DNA of 46,291 nucleotides from NCBI GenBank assembly GCA_001001705.1, contig LCOG01000003.1, positions 1 through 46,291 on the forward strand, in the 5' to 3' direction. Below, in pieces: positions 15,722-22,534 of the stretch. The stretch's first letter is position 1; each line of letters starts with the position of its first letter. Position numbers and translations under genes: made by a program. This stretch comes from Parcubacteria group bacterium GW2011_GWA2_47_26. Lineage in GTDB: Bacteria > Patescibacteriota > Patescibacteriia > GWA2-47-26. The notes under the pieces are model-generated. The model ran no database searches. It saw only the letters and a list, made by a program, of their open reading frames with translations, and was not told the origin of the DNA.

Positions 15722-17081
15722 ATGTGAGTGCTGTAATTCCCGGCAGCGGTTTTCCGCTCATGAACTGGAGTATCGCCCCGCCTCCCGTAGAAACAAAATC
15801 CACATCCTGCATCATGCCAGTCTGCTTCAGCGCGTCAATTGTCTCCCCCCCTCCAGCCACTCCAAAAGCCTTACCCCTTGAACGCGCCGCAAAAAGCCGC
15901 CCCAAAGCCGATGTCCCATGCGAAAAACGTTTTACTTCATAAAATCCCATTGGGCCATTCCAGAGTAACGTCGCCGCACTCTTGATATAATGCGCAAATT
16001 CTAAAATCGTCTTCGGCCCAATGTCCAAAATGGCGTATGGCTTAGAGCAAATCTGTAGGGCCGGGCCTTGCCTGCCCCGCACCGAACTCTGTTGCCGTGC
16101 GGTGGATGCCACGTCCCGCCCTGGCGGGAGGACAAGCCCCGGCCCTACATGTTGCATTTCCACCACTCGCGCCCCTTCCCCATCCTCTTTCCCCACCACT
16201 ACATCCAGCGGAAGCACAATTTTTCTATTCCCCACCAACTTTTTCGCCAGCCGCACTCCTTCCGCCTCGATCCGCGAACCGCCCACTCCATAGCCCATAG
16301 CCTTAAAAAAATGTAAAGCCAAAATGCCGCCAACGAGCACTGCCTCGGCTTTTCTCGTCATTATCTGCATCATAGCAATCTTATCCGTTATCTTAGCTCC
16401 ACCCATCAACACAATAAATGGCTTCTTTGGCGCCTTGAGAATGCTCCCGAGTGTATCTACCTCTTTTATAAGCGTAAATCCGGCATAGCTTGGTAAAAAT
16501 TTCGGTACACCTACAACTGAAGCATGCTTGCGATGACATACCGAGAATGCCTCATTGACATAAAAATCCGCCAACCCAGCTAACCCTTGAGCAAACGGTT
16601 TGCTATTCTTTTCTTCACCAGTCTGCAAGCGCAAATTCGGCAGCATCAACACTTGGCCACCCTTCATCGCTTTGATCATCTGCCCAATTTCTACCCAATC
16701 CCATTTATCTGCCATCTGCACTTTCTTTTTTAACAACTCACCCAAGCGAAAAATTGTCATTCTGAGGCCAGATGCCGAAGAATCCCGTAATTCTCTTCTT
16801 GAACGAGATCCTTCGCTACGCTCAGGATGACGAGAGAGAATCGGTCTTCCAAAATGCGACATCAAAATCACCTTCGCCCCTTTTTGTGCTAGCCACTCAA
16901 TCGTCAACACAGTCGTCCTAATCCTCGTATCATCCTCAATCTCACCATGTACGACCGGAACATTAAAATCCACGCGCACCAGCACTCGCTTCCCGCGAAT
17001 ATTTTTTAATTCATTCACCGACTTCATAGTTTGCGTCTTTTGCGCAGACTTCCCACGCACGGCCACACTCCCCTTAGTCAT
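15699..17081 (-). CDS. pgk: Phosphoglycerate kinase with two in-frame repeat inserts
   Basis: PGK converts 1,3-bisphosphoglycerate and ADP to 3-phosphoglycerate and ATP in lower glycolysis. Signatures: KRVLVRVDFNVPV, ILMSHFGRP, FYVNEAFSVCHRKHAS, PFIVLMGGAKITDK, LWNGPMGFYE and the Gly-rich FVSTGGGAILQFMSGK near the end. The product has 460 residues against the usual ~390-400. The excess is an ERSEGS repeat (16756-16831) after the SHFGRP motif and a 96-bp palindromic insert (16054-16149) in the second domain. Catalytic motifs are intact. The ATG at 17081 overlaps the ndh stop; the ATG at 17027 (MKSVNELKN) matches the usual N-terminus better and is an alternative. It is part of a gap-ndh-pgk-GT4 run. 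Confidence 0.95.
   Translation of the reverse strand: MTKGSVAVRGKSAQKTQTMKSVNELKNIRGKRVLVRVDFNVPVVHGEIEDDTRIRTTVLTIEWLAQKGAKVILMSHFGRPILSRHPERSEGSRSRRELRDSSASGLRMTIFRLGELLKKKVQMADKWDWVEIGQMIKAMKGGQVLMLPNLRLQTGEEKNSKPFAQGLAGLADFYVNEAFSVCHRKHASVVGVPKFLPSYAGFTLIKEVDTLGSILKAPKKPFIVLMGGAKITDKIAMMQIMTRKAEAVLVGGILALHFFKAMGYGVGGSRIEAEGVRLAKKLVGNRKIVLPLDVVVGKEDGEGARVVEMQHVGPGLVLPPGRDVASTARQQSSVRGRQGPALQICSKPYAILDIGPKTILEFAHYIKSAATLLWNGPMGFYEVKRFSHGTSALGRLFAARSRGKAFGVAGGGETIDALKQTGMMQDVDFVSTGGGAILQFMSGKPLPGITALTYAKGFGN
16054..16149. repeat. 96-bp palindromic insert in pgk
   Basis: The outer arms TGTAGGGCCGGGC and GCCCCGGCCCTACA pair; inside is a CCTGCCCCGCACCGAAC hairpin related to the miaA tandem repeat. 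The length is 32 codons, so the frame is kept. Confidence 0.85.
16756..16831. repeat. ERSEGS-type repeat in pgk
   Basis: Bounded by GTCATTCTGAGGCC and GCTCAGGATGAC. Read on the minus strand it encodes RHPERSEGSRSRREL...SSASGLRMT within the N-terminal domain, directly after the substrate-binding SHFGRP. Confidence 0.9.
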
Positions 17082-18375
17082 TTTTAGTATACACCCTCAC
17101 TCCCCTAAAAAAAAAATTCAGCGCCGCAAATAACGGCATGATGGATAAAAAGTAACGCAAATCCGCGGCCTGCCGCACTACCCATCCCACAAATCCATCA
17201 AAAATCAAATTTTTAAAAACAATAATAGCGCGTTTTCCGCCAATAGGATTTGCTGTTGGAAATTCAGGAAATGAATAATTGATAAGCGCCATGCCCTGAA
17301 TCAAACTCGCAATATTTTTTGCGGCAATTTTAGCTTCCGCAATTGCGGCTTGAGCAAGCATCGGCACCGCTTGATTATTTTGCGGGTTAATCAATAATGC
17401 ATTATCCCCCAACGCAAATACGTCTTCCATATCTTTAACCCGCATCTGCGCATTTACCTCAACTCGACCCTTGCGATCAGTCGTGAGTCCGCACTGCGCC
17501 AAAAGTCCATTGGATTTTATTCCACCAGCCCACACAATCAAATCCGCTTTCATCTTTTTTTCATGCTCCGGCAAAAACTCACATACCAAATCGTTCTCTT
17601 TCTCTCCGGATTTAAGCGGTCTAGGAGCAAGAATAATCTCGCCGGGAGCCGCGCTCTTGATACAGGTGTCCAACATTATTTTAACGCCTTGTTTTTCTAA
17701 GCGTGCCAGTGCCAGCGCCGAAGCCTTGAGCGATAAAACAGAGAGCAAGCGCGGCAAAGCTTCAACCAACGTAATCTGCCAATCGCCTGCCCTTAATACT
17801 CCATAATTTTTTAGGCACAAAAACGACTGTACTAATTCCGCAGCAAACTCTACCCCGGTGGCGCCCCCTCCACCAATTATAATATTAATTTTTGATAGCT
17901 CTCCTTTACGCTTGCGTTCAATAAAATCAGAAATGCGCCGACGCAGCTTCAGGGCATCCGCCAGTCCGCCAAAGGTGCAGGCATTTGCCTCCAGTCCGGG
18001 GACTCCAAAATAATCCGGCGCCGAACCAAGAGCTAAAACTAAATATGAAAACTGCAAAGTTTTTCCGTCACGCAAGCTAATTGATTTCTTCTTGCAATCA
18101 ATCCTTACGACCTCGTCTTGCAAAAATTGCACCCGCTTGCCAAGCAATTGAGAAATGTTAAGGCAACAGCCCTGGGCCAGGATTTCTTCTGTAGGTTTAT
18201 TGTTACCAAAATATCCCGTGGCCACCTCATAGAGCAAAGGTATATAAAGATGACAATCGTTGCGATCCACTAAATAAATCTGCCACTCCGGACTTGGCAG
18301 TTTTTTCTGCAAATCTAAAGCCACGCGCAACCCACCAAACCCCGCCCCAAGAATCACTATATTGTTTTGCGTCAT
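17074..18375 (-). CDS. ndh: Type II NADH dehydrogenase-like FAD oxidoreductase
   Basis: The product has 433 residues with two dinucleotide-binding folds: FAD motif IVILGAGFGGLRVALDL at the N-terminus and the NAD motif INIIIGGGGATGVEFAAEL at about 160. DVFALGDNAL is the second FAD contact near residue 330. The C-terminal ~60 residues hold a hydrophobic stretch (YFLSIMPLFAALNFFF) suited to monotopic membrane attachment, as in NDH-2. It would oxidise NADH without proton pumping, passing electrons to a quinone or other acceptor. Its place between gap and pgk suggests NAD+ recycling for glycolysis, an inference in a lineage usually lacking a respiratory chain. Confidence 0.88.
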   Translation of the reverse strand: MTQNNIVILGAGFGGLRVALDLQKKLPSPEWQIYLVDRNDCHLYIPLLYEVATGYFGNNKPTEEILAQGCCLNISQLLGKRVQFLQDEVVRIDCKKKSISLRDGKTLQFSYLVLALGSAPDYFGVPGLEANACTFGGLADALKLRRRISDFIERKRKGELSKINIIIGGGGATGVEFAAELVQSFLCLKNYGVLRAGDWQITLVEALPRLLSVLSLKASALALARLEKQGVKIMLDTCIKSAAPGEIILAPRPLKSGEKENDLVCEFLPEHEKKMKADLIVWAGGIKSNGLLAQCGLTTDRKGRVEVNAQMRVKDMEDVFALGDNALLINPQNNQAVPMLAQAAIAEAKIAAKNIASLIQGMALINYSFPEFPTANPIGGKRAIIVFKNLIFDGFVGWVVRQAADLRYFLSIMPLFAALNFFFRGVRVYTKND

Positions 18376-18448
18376 ACTCCCTAACTATTATACTCGCCCG
18401 GTGCCACAACTTCGATTGTGGCAGGCCGGGCTTCGCTTTATATATCCA

Positions 18449-19477
18449 TCACCTCTTGCTAATCATATTTCCAATATGTTGCACCATATCCATAAGGTGT
18501 ACCGAGTAGCCCCATTCGTTGTCATACCAAGCCATGACTTTGACTAGGTCGCCATCAACGACACGCGTCATTTCTAAATCCACTACCGAAGAATAGGACG
18601 AACCAACAAAATCACTGGAAACTAGCGGCTTATCCGTTACCCCCAGCACGCCTTTCCAACGTGCGCTCTTGGCCGCTTTTTTAAATGTCGTATTAATTTC
18701 TTCTACCGTGGTCTTGCGCTTCAAAAGCAAGGTGAAATCTGAAAGCGAAACATCAATTGAAGGCACGCGCACTGCAATACCATCAAAAAGTCCTTTAAGC
18801 TCTGGCACTGCTTCAGTCGTTGCCTTAGCCGCGCCAGTAGAGGTAGGCACAATGTTGATCATGGCCGAACGCGCCCTACGCAAATCCGGATGCAAGGCCG
18901 GCGGAAGACCGTCAACCAAGTTTTGCTCGGCAGTCACGGAGTGCACTGTTGTCATCATGGCTTTGCGCACTCCAAAAGTCTCATTCATAATCGCCACGAC
19001 TGGCGCAATAGAGTTTGTTGTACAAGAAGCGTTATTGATGACTTCTGCATTTTTGGGACAAGCCTCGTGATTTACACCCATTAAATACGTAGGCACTTCT
19101 TTGGCCGGCGCGGAAATCACCACGCGCTTTGCGCCAGCCTTCAAATGCTCTCGCGCAGATTCCATATTTGTAAAACGCCCAGTTGATTCAATAACCACAT
19201 CCACATTGTACTGCTTCCAAGGTAGCTTCAGCGGCTCTTTTTCCGCCACAATCGGAATTTTCACGCCATCAACAATTATATGCGTCTCATCAAACCCAAC
19301 CTCGCGCTCCCAAGTCCGGAACACCGAATCGTATTTCAAAAGATGAGCGAGAATCTCCGGCTTGGTTAAATCATTAATAACCACAAACTCCACTCCCGGC
19401 CTCCCCCATCCGGCTTTAAAAGTTGTCCGGCCAATTCGGCCAAAACCATTGATCGCCACGCGAATCTTTTTTGCCAT
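18449..19477 (-). CDS. gap: Glyceraldehyde-3-phosphate dehydrogenase
   Basis: The product has 342 residues from MAKKIRVAINGFGRIGR. The NAD-binding N-terminus is followed by the catalytic cysteine motif NNASCTTNSIAPV (Cys ~158), the general-base His region (MTTVHSVT) and the WYDNEWGYS motif near the C-terminus. It oxidises and phosphorylates glyceraldehyde-3-phosphate with NAD+. The 18 extra upstream codons in the open frame are not typical, and the ATG at 19477 gives the classical start. It heads the gap-ndh-pgk-GT4 cluster. A TATACT -10 candidate lies at 19513-19518 with a weak -35. Confidence 0.96.
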   Translation of the reverse strand: MAKKIRVAINGFGRIGRTTFKAGWGRPGVEFVVINDLTKPEILAHLLKYDSVFRTWEREVGFDETHIIVDGVKIPIVAEKEPLKLPWKQYNVDVVIESTGRFTNMESAREHLKAGAKRVVISAPAKEVPTYLMGVNHEACPKNAEVINNASCTTNSIAPVVAIMNETFGVRKAMMTTVHSVTAEQNLVDGLPPALHPDLRRARSAMINIVPTSTGAAKATTEAVPELKGLFDGIAVRVPSIDVSLSDFTLLLKRKTTVEEINTTFKKAAKSARWKGVLGVTDKPLVSSDFVGSSYSSVVDLEMTRVVDGDLVKVMAWYDNEWGYSVHLMDMVQHIGNMISKR

Positions 19478-19536
19478 ATTTTTCAATGAATAATTAGTTA
19501 ATCGCCACTCCCAGTATACCAAAATTCTCAAAATAC

Positions 19537-19566
19537 AAAAAGTGGGGACAGAATCCCCACTTTTTT
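19537..19566 (-). terminator. Terminator after tsf (repeat-type hairpin)
   Basis: AAAAAGTGGGGA and TCCCCACTTTTT form a 12-bp stem with a T-run on either strand. It lies 18 bp past the tsf stop and separates rpsB-tsf from gap. It belongs to the same GGGGACAG-containing palindrome class seen inside the GT4 gene. Confidence 0.75.
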
Positions 19567-19583
19567 ATGTGGATATTATTAGT

Positions 19584-20186
19584 TCAGCACACCGAGGTGC
19601 CACCATCTTGCAAACTATACCGTACAAATCTGCGGACTTGGATATTTTCACCCAGTTTGGCAATCTTACTCTGAATTAACTCGCCAATGGTCGTATCCTC
19701 ATCTTTGATAAAAGGCTGATTCATCAAACAAACCTCCGAATACCACTTTTCTAACTTTCCCTCTACAATCTTGTCTACTATATTCGCCGGCTTCTCGGCC
19801 ACCTCTTCGCTGTAAATTGACTTTTCTTTCTCCACCACTTCTTGCGGAATATCCTCGGATTTAACATATAAAGGATTAGCCGCGGCAATTTGCATGGCCA
19901 AATCATGTGCTAAATTTTCAAATTCAGGATTGCGCGCAACAAAATCTGTTTCGCACAAAAGCTCCAAAAGCACTCCCACTTTTCCGCCGCCATGAATATA
20001 CGCATGAACAAGCCCCTCATTAGTGGCTCGCTCGGATTTTTTGGCTGCTTTGATAGCCCCGCTTTTGCGCAAAACCTCTACAGCTTTTTCAATATCGCCG
20101 CCCGATTCTTCAAGGGCATGCTTTGCCTCAAGAACCCCTGCGCCAGTTTGAGCGCGCAGTTGCATGACTAATTTTGAATCAATCAT
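19584..20186 (-). CDS. tsf: Elongation factor Ts, short form
   Basis: The product has 200 residues from MIDSKLVMQLRAQTGAGVLEAKHAL, whose N-terminal UBA-like domain carries the RAQTGAG motif. It is followed by the core with LLCETDFVARNPEF, the TDFV loop that touches EF-Tu. A single core subdomain makes it like the compact Thermus-type EF-Ts rather than the ~280-residue E. coli protein. It exchanges GDP for GTP on EF-Tu. It follows rpsB by 13 bp, the usual order. Confidence 0.95.
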   Translation of the reverse strand: MIDSKLVMQLRAQTGAGVLEAKHALEESGGDIEKAVEVLRKSGAIKAAKKSERATNEGLVHAYIHGGGKVGVLLELLCETDFVARNPEFENLAHDLAMQIAAANPLYVKSEDIPQEVVEKEKSIYSEEVAEKPANIVDKIVEGKLEKWYSEVCLMNQPFIKDEDTTIGELIQSKIAKLGENIQVRRFVRYSLQDGGTSVC

Positions 20187-20199
20187 AATCTTTACTACT

Positions 20200-20940
20200 T
20201 TACACGGCCGCCTCGGACACCTTTGGCTCCTCTGCCACTTTGATTGCATTCCTCTCTCCTGCCCCTTCCTTATACGCCTGGGTCATAAGTTGAGTAACTA
20301 ATTCAATAGATTTAAGCGCGTCGTCATTGCCCGGAATAGGATATTGAACCAACTCCGCATTCACATTAGTATCACATAATGCCACAACCGGCACGCTCTT
20401 TTGACTCGCCTCGCGCACTACTATATCTTCTCGCTTAATATCAATAATATAAATCGCGTCCGGAATTTTAGTCAGTGTTGATATGCCGCCAACCAACTGC
20501 GACATCCGTTCAATATCTTTGGAAAATTCAGACTGTTCCTTTTTCGTATATTTTTGCAGTCCGCCCTTTTCTTGCTGACCCTTAAGATCCACATATTTTT
20601 TAATCAGCTTAAAAATCTCCATCCAATTCGTAATAGTTCCGCCCAGCCAGCGATGCTCAACATAAGGCATGCCGCACTCCATCGCGCACTTTTGAACAAT
20701 AGCCGCGGCTTGCTTTTTGGTCCCGACAAATAAAAGCACCTTGCCCTCTTTGCCTAGATTTTTTACAAAATCCATGGCCTCTTTGAGCTTCGCTTGCGTT
20801 TGCTCAAGATTAACAATATGCACTCCTCCGCGCTCGCCAAAAATAAAAGGCTTCATTTTGGGATGCCAGCGCGAAGTTTTATGCCCAAAATGAACCCCAG
20901 CTTTTAGCAAATCAAGTAATTCAGGAATAATTGTTGTCAT
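20200..20940 (-). CDS. rpsB: Ribosomal protein uS2
   Basis: The product has 246 residues. Signatures include the start LLDLLKAGVHFGHKTSRWHPKMK, GVHIVNLEQT, VLFVGTKKQA, YVEHRWLGGTITNW, and PDAIYIIDIKREDIVVREA near the end. It is a small-subunit head/platform protein. It heads the rpsB-tsf operon. The predicted promoter (20953-20982) would start transcription about 5-6 nt upstream of the ATG, so the mRNA may be nearly leaderless. Confidence 0.97.
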   Translation of the reverse strand: MTTIIPELLDLLKAGVHFGHKTSRWHPKMKPFIFGERGGVHIVNLEQTQAKLKEAMDFVKNLGKEGKVLLFVGTKKQAAAIVQKCAMECGMPYVEHRWLGGTITNWMEIFKLIKKYVDLKGQQEKGGLQKYTKKEQSEFSKDIERMSQLVGGISTLTKIPDAIYIIDIKREDIVVREASQKSVPVVALCDTNVNAELVQYPIPGNDDALKSIELVTQLMTQAYKEGAGERNAIKVAEEPKVSEAAV

Positions 20941-20952
20941 AGTGTTTGGAGC

Positions 20953-20982
20953 AGTCTACCATGACCTGCTTTTATCTGTCAA
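20953..20982 (-). promoter_or_regulatory. rpsB-tsf promoter
   Basis: On the minus strand TTGACA (20982-20977) and TAGACT (20958-20953) are 18 bp apart. The -10 box ends 12 bp before the ATG, leaving a 5-6 nt leader and no room for a Shine-Dalgarno. Confidence 0.6.
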
Positions 20983-20984
20983 TT

Positions 20985-21053
20985 ATGTTTGTGGGGTTGA
21001 ACATTATACGTATGTTTGTGGGGTTGAACATTATGTTCGTGGGATTGAACACT
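20985..21053. repeat. Three short direct repeats (ATGTTTGTGGGGTTGAACAT)
   Basis: Copies start at 20985, 21012 and 21033; the first two match over 23 bp, the third is degenerate. They lie between the rpsB promoter and the HEPN gene; copy 3 encodes the last residues of HEPN. The short, unequal spacing argues against CRISPR; slippage or operator sites are possible. Confidence 0.8.
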
Positions 21054-21363
21054 CACTCTTGGAAAGAAATCCAAGGGCGCGGATCACTTGGACCAGTCGA
21101 GTTATAACCTGATTATCGGTTACTTGCACCGCAGGTTTGAACACGCAGTAACCGGCACAGAGTAAAACCAGCTCTTCAAGATCGTGAATTTTGCGAACAT
21201 GCTGCTCGGAAAAAGCAAGGAAAGCTTTGAGACATTTTTCTGCCGCTTGCTGGGCAAGAAAACAGATAATTGATAATGAACCGCCTTCGCGCGCCAATAC
21301 ATCAGCGGAATCCAAATCGTCATTGGCGCGTTCAAGCCATTGCATCACATACTTAGTTTTTGG
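21031..21363 (-). CDS. HEPN-domain protein with repeat-altered C-terminus
   Basis: The product has 110 residues from MPKTKYVMQWLERANDDLDSA; the start overlaps the MNT gene end by 11 bp. Residues 1-70 are typical HEPN helices: WLERANDDLDSADVL, then CFLAQQAAEKCLKAFLAF and HVRKIHDLEELVLLC. The last ~40 residues do not look like the family: AGYCVFKPAVQV comes from a repeat also present in the giant gene (22697-22744), and the final residues come from the short direct repeats. The R-x4-6-H ribonuclease motif of HepT toxins is not evident. With the upstream MNT gene it forms a HEPN/MNT pair, often a toxin-antitoxin module; the altered C-terminus makes activity doubtful. Confidence 0.75.
   Translation of the reverse strand, partial: PKTKYVMQWLERANDDLDSADVLAREGGSLSIICFLAQQAAEKCLKAFLAFSEQHVRKIHDLEELVLLCAGYCVFKPAVQVTDNQVITRLVQVIRALGFLSKSECSIPRT
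21110..21157. repeat. VFKPAVQV-type repeat, HEPN copy
   Basis: Similar over ~47 bp (about 70 percent by eye) to 22697-22744 in the giant gene, in the same reading frame, encoding AG(Y/C)CVFKPAVQV-x-DN. The DNA can pair GGTTAC with GTAACC at its ends. Confidence 0.7.
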
Positions 21364-21682
21364 CATACAAAATCTTTCCGTTTTTAACGATATCTTCAAT
21401 AAAAAGATTGCGATCTTGTCTGATCATATTCTGAACTTCTGTTGGCGTATATACTAATAAGTCCATCGCCATGTCACTACCCCAAAGCAGATCGCGCAAG
21501 GTTGTCATCCTTTTTATCGGGGGTATTTTTGTATCTTTAACAATCAATAAGTCCACATCGCTATCCGGCCCGGGTTTGCCCCAGGCATAAGAACCAAAAA
21601 GTATGATCTTTTCAGGATCAAACTTCTCCACAATCTTTTTTGTAATTTCATTGATTTGGTGATTTTTGTACTTTATGGTCAT
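21353..21682 (-). CDS. MNT-type minimal nucleotidyltransferase
   Basis: The product has 109 residues. The nucleotidyltransferase signature IILFGSYAWGKPGPDSDVDLLIV contains the G-S-x(n)-D-x-D catalytic pattern. A helix-rich tail follows (LRDLLWGSDMAMDLLVYTPTEVQ). In MntA/HepT systems this protein AMPylates the HEPN toxin to silence it. Promoter TTGTCA (21722-21717) and TACACT (21699-21694), 17-bp spacing, would yield a leader of only about 5 nt; its -35 overlaps that of the divergent lipoprotein promoter, so the two genes may compete for polymerase. Confidence 0.88.
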   Translation of the reverse strand: MTIKYKNHQINEITKKIVEKFDPEKIILFGSYAWGKPGPDSDVDLLIVKDTKIPPIKRMTTLRDLLWGSDMAMDLLVYTPTEVQNMIRQDRNLFIEDIVKNGKILYAKN

Positions 21683-21693
21683 ACCATGAGTTT

Positions 21694-21744
21694 AGTGTAC
21701 ACGCTTTAAGCCGCCTTGACAAGATCGGGATATTTTGCTAGGCT
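21694..21744. promoter_or_regulatory. Overlapping divergent promoters for MNT/HEPN (-) and lipoprotein (+)
   Basis: Plus strand: TTGACA (21716-21721), 17 bp, TAGGCT (21739-21744). Minus strand: TTGTCA (21722-21717), 17 bp, TACACT (21699-21694). The two -35 boxes share five bases. Confidence 0.65.
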
Positions 21745-21796
21745 CAAGGTAGGAGAAAACAGAACCCCCGAAGGCTTTCGGGAGAGGAGGAAGCTC

Positions 21797-22399
21797 ATGC
21801 AACGCTCTTTGAGACATCTGACGAGACATCTGACGGTGGTCGGTAGTCTGTGTGCGGTCGTCGGCCTTGCCGCCTGTGGCGGGGGGGATACGACCAATCC
21901 CCCGGTGGGTGATGGGGGGGTCGGTGATCAGGTAATGGGCGACAACCTCGCCGACGCCGGTGGCGACAATACGCACGGCGCCTGTGACAATTGGTACGCC
22001 GGCAGCTGCATGGCCTGGTTCTTTGACTGTTTCAGGGCTGAAGGAGCTTGCACCATACACGTTACCTCCCGGAGACCCGACGGCGGAGTGCTGTATAGCG
22101 AGGCGTGTTGGGACAGTGGATCACGGGTAAGAAGAAGCAGTAGCGACACCATCGACTTCTACAGTCCGGAAGGCAGAATCTGTGCCAGTTTCATCTTTAA
22201 CAACCCTCCCTACTTTGACTTTACTTTCAGGCGCGACGACGGTAGAGAATACCGAATCGCGGTTTCTCATCAGTACGGCTGGAGAATCTACTGTCCGGAC
22301 GGCCGAATAGAAGAGTATAGTGAAGACATCGTCACGAACTGCTGGTGGGGAGGCTGGTATCCGCGAGGGCCTAGGTGTCAGGAAGGCACTTGCCCGTAA
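21797..22399 (+). CDS. Cys-rich lipoprotein in a self-contained cassette
   Basis: The product has 200 residues from MQRSLRHLTRHLTVVGS, chosen for the strong GGAGGAAGCTC-ATG ribosome site. A lipoprotein signal ends at VVGLAAC (lipobox); a Gly/Asp-rich linker follows (NPPVGDGGVGDQVMGDNLAD), then a domain with about ten cysteines and many aromatic residues (CDNWYAGSCMAWFFDCF ... YGWRIYCPDGR ... NCWWGGWYPRGPRC). I do not recognise the family. The cassette has its own promoter, a CCCGAA/TTTCGGG hairpin before the SD, and a terminator at 22417-22452. GC content and codon choice differ from nearby genes, suggesting acquisition or strong expression. Confidence 0.8.
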   Translation: MQRSLRHLTRHLTVVGSLCAVVGLAACGGGDTTNPPVGDGGVGDQVMGDNLADAGGDNTHGACDNWYAGSCMAWFFDCFRAEGACTIHVTSRRPDGGVLYSEACWDSGSRVRRSSSDTIDFYSPEGRICASFIFNNPPYFDFTFRRDDGREYRIAVSHQYGWRIYCPDGRIEEYSEDIVTNCWWGGWYPRGPRCQEGTCP

Positions 22400-22416
22400 G
22401 AAGGAGGAGCACAAGA

Positions 22417-22452
22417 AGCCGGTTCTGCGTTTGCAGGCCGGCTGTTTTTTTA
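22417..22452 (+). terminator. Rho-independent terminator of the lipoprotein gene
   Basis: AGCCGG and CCGGCT (with extra pairs CTGC/GCAG inside) form the stem, followed by a seven-T run. Confidence 0.85.
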
Positions 22453-22459
22453 AGGAGTG

Positions 22460-22515
22460 AAAAAAGGGACCACTTCTAAATTTTGCAAAGCAAAATTAGA
22501 GGCGGTCCCCTTTTT
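22460..22515. terminator. CTTCTAAATTTTG palindrome, convergent copy (bidirectional terminator)
   Basis: AAAAAAGGGACC-type left arm and GGTCCCCTTTTT right arm surround the paired CTTCTAAATTTTGC/GCAAAATTAGA inner stem. It lies between the convergent lipoprotein and giant genes, with A-run and T-run on opposite sides, so it could terminate both. Confidence 0.8.
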
Positions 22516-22534
22516 CAAAACGATCTCTTTTATC

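Noticed and set aside
20985-21053. Possible CRISPR array
   Set aside because: Only three copies with offsets of 27 and 21 bp, which is shorter than a repeat plus spacer; no cas genes other than the Cas2-like proteins far away.
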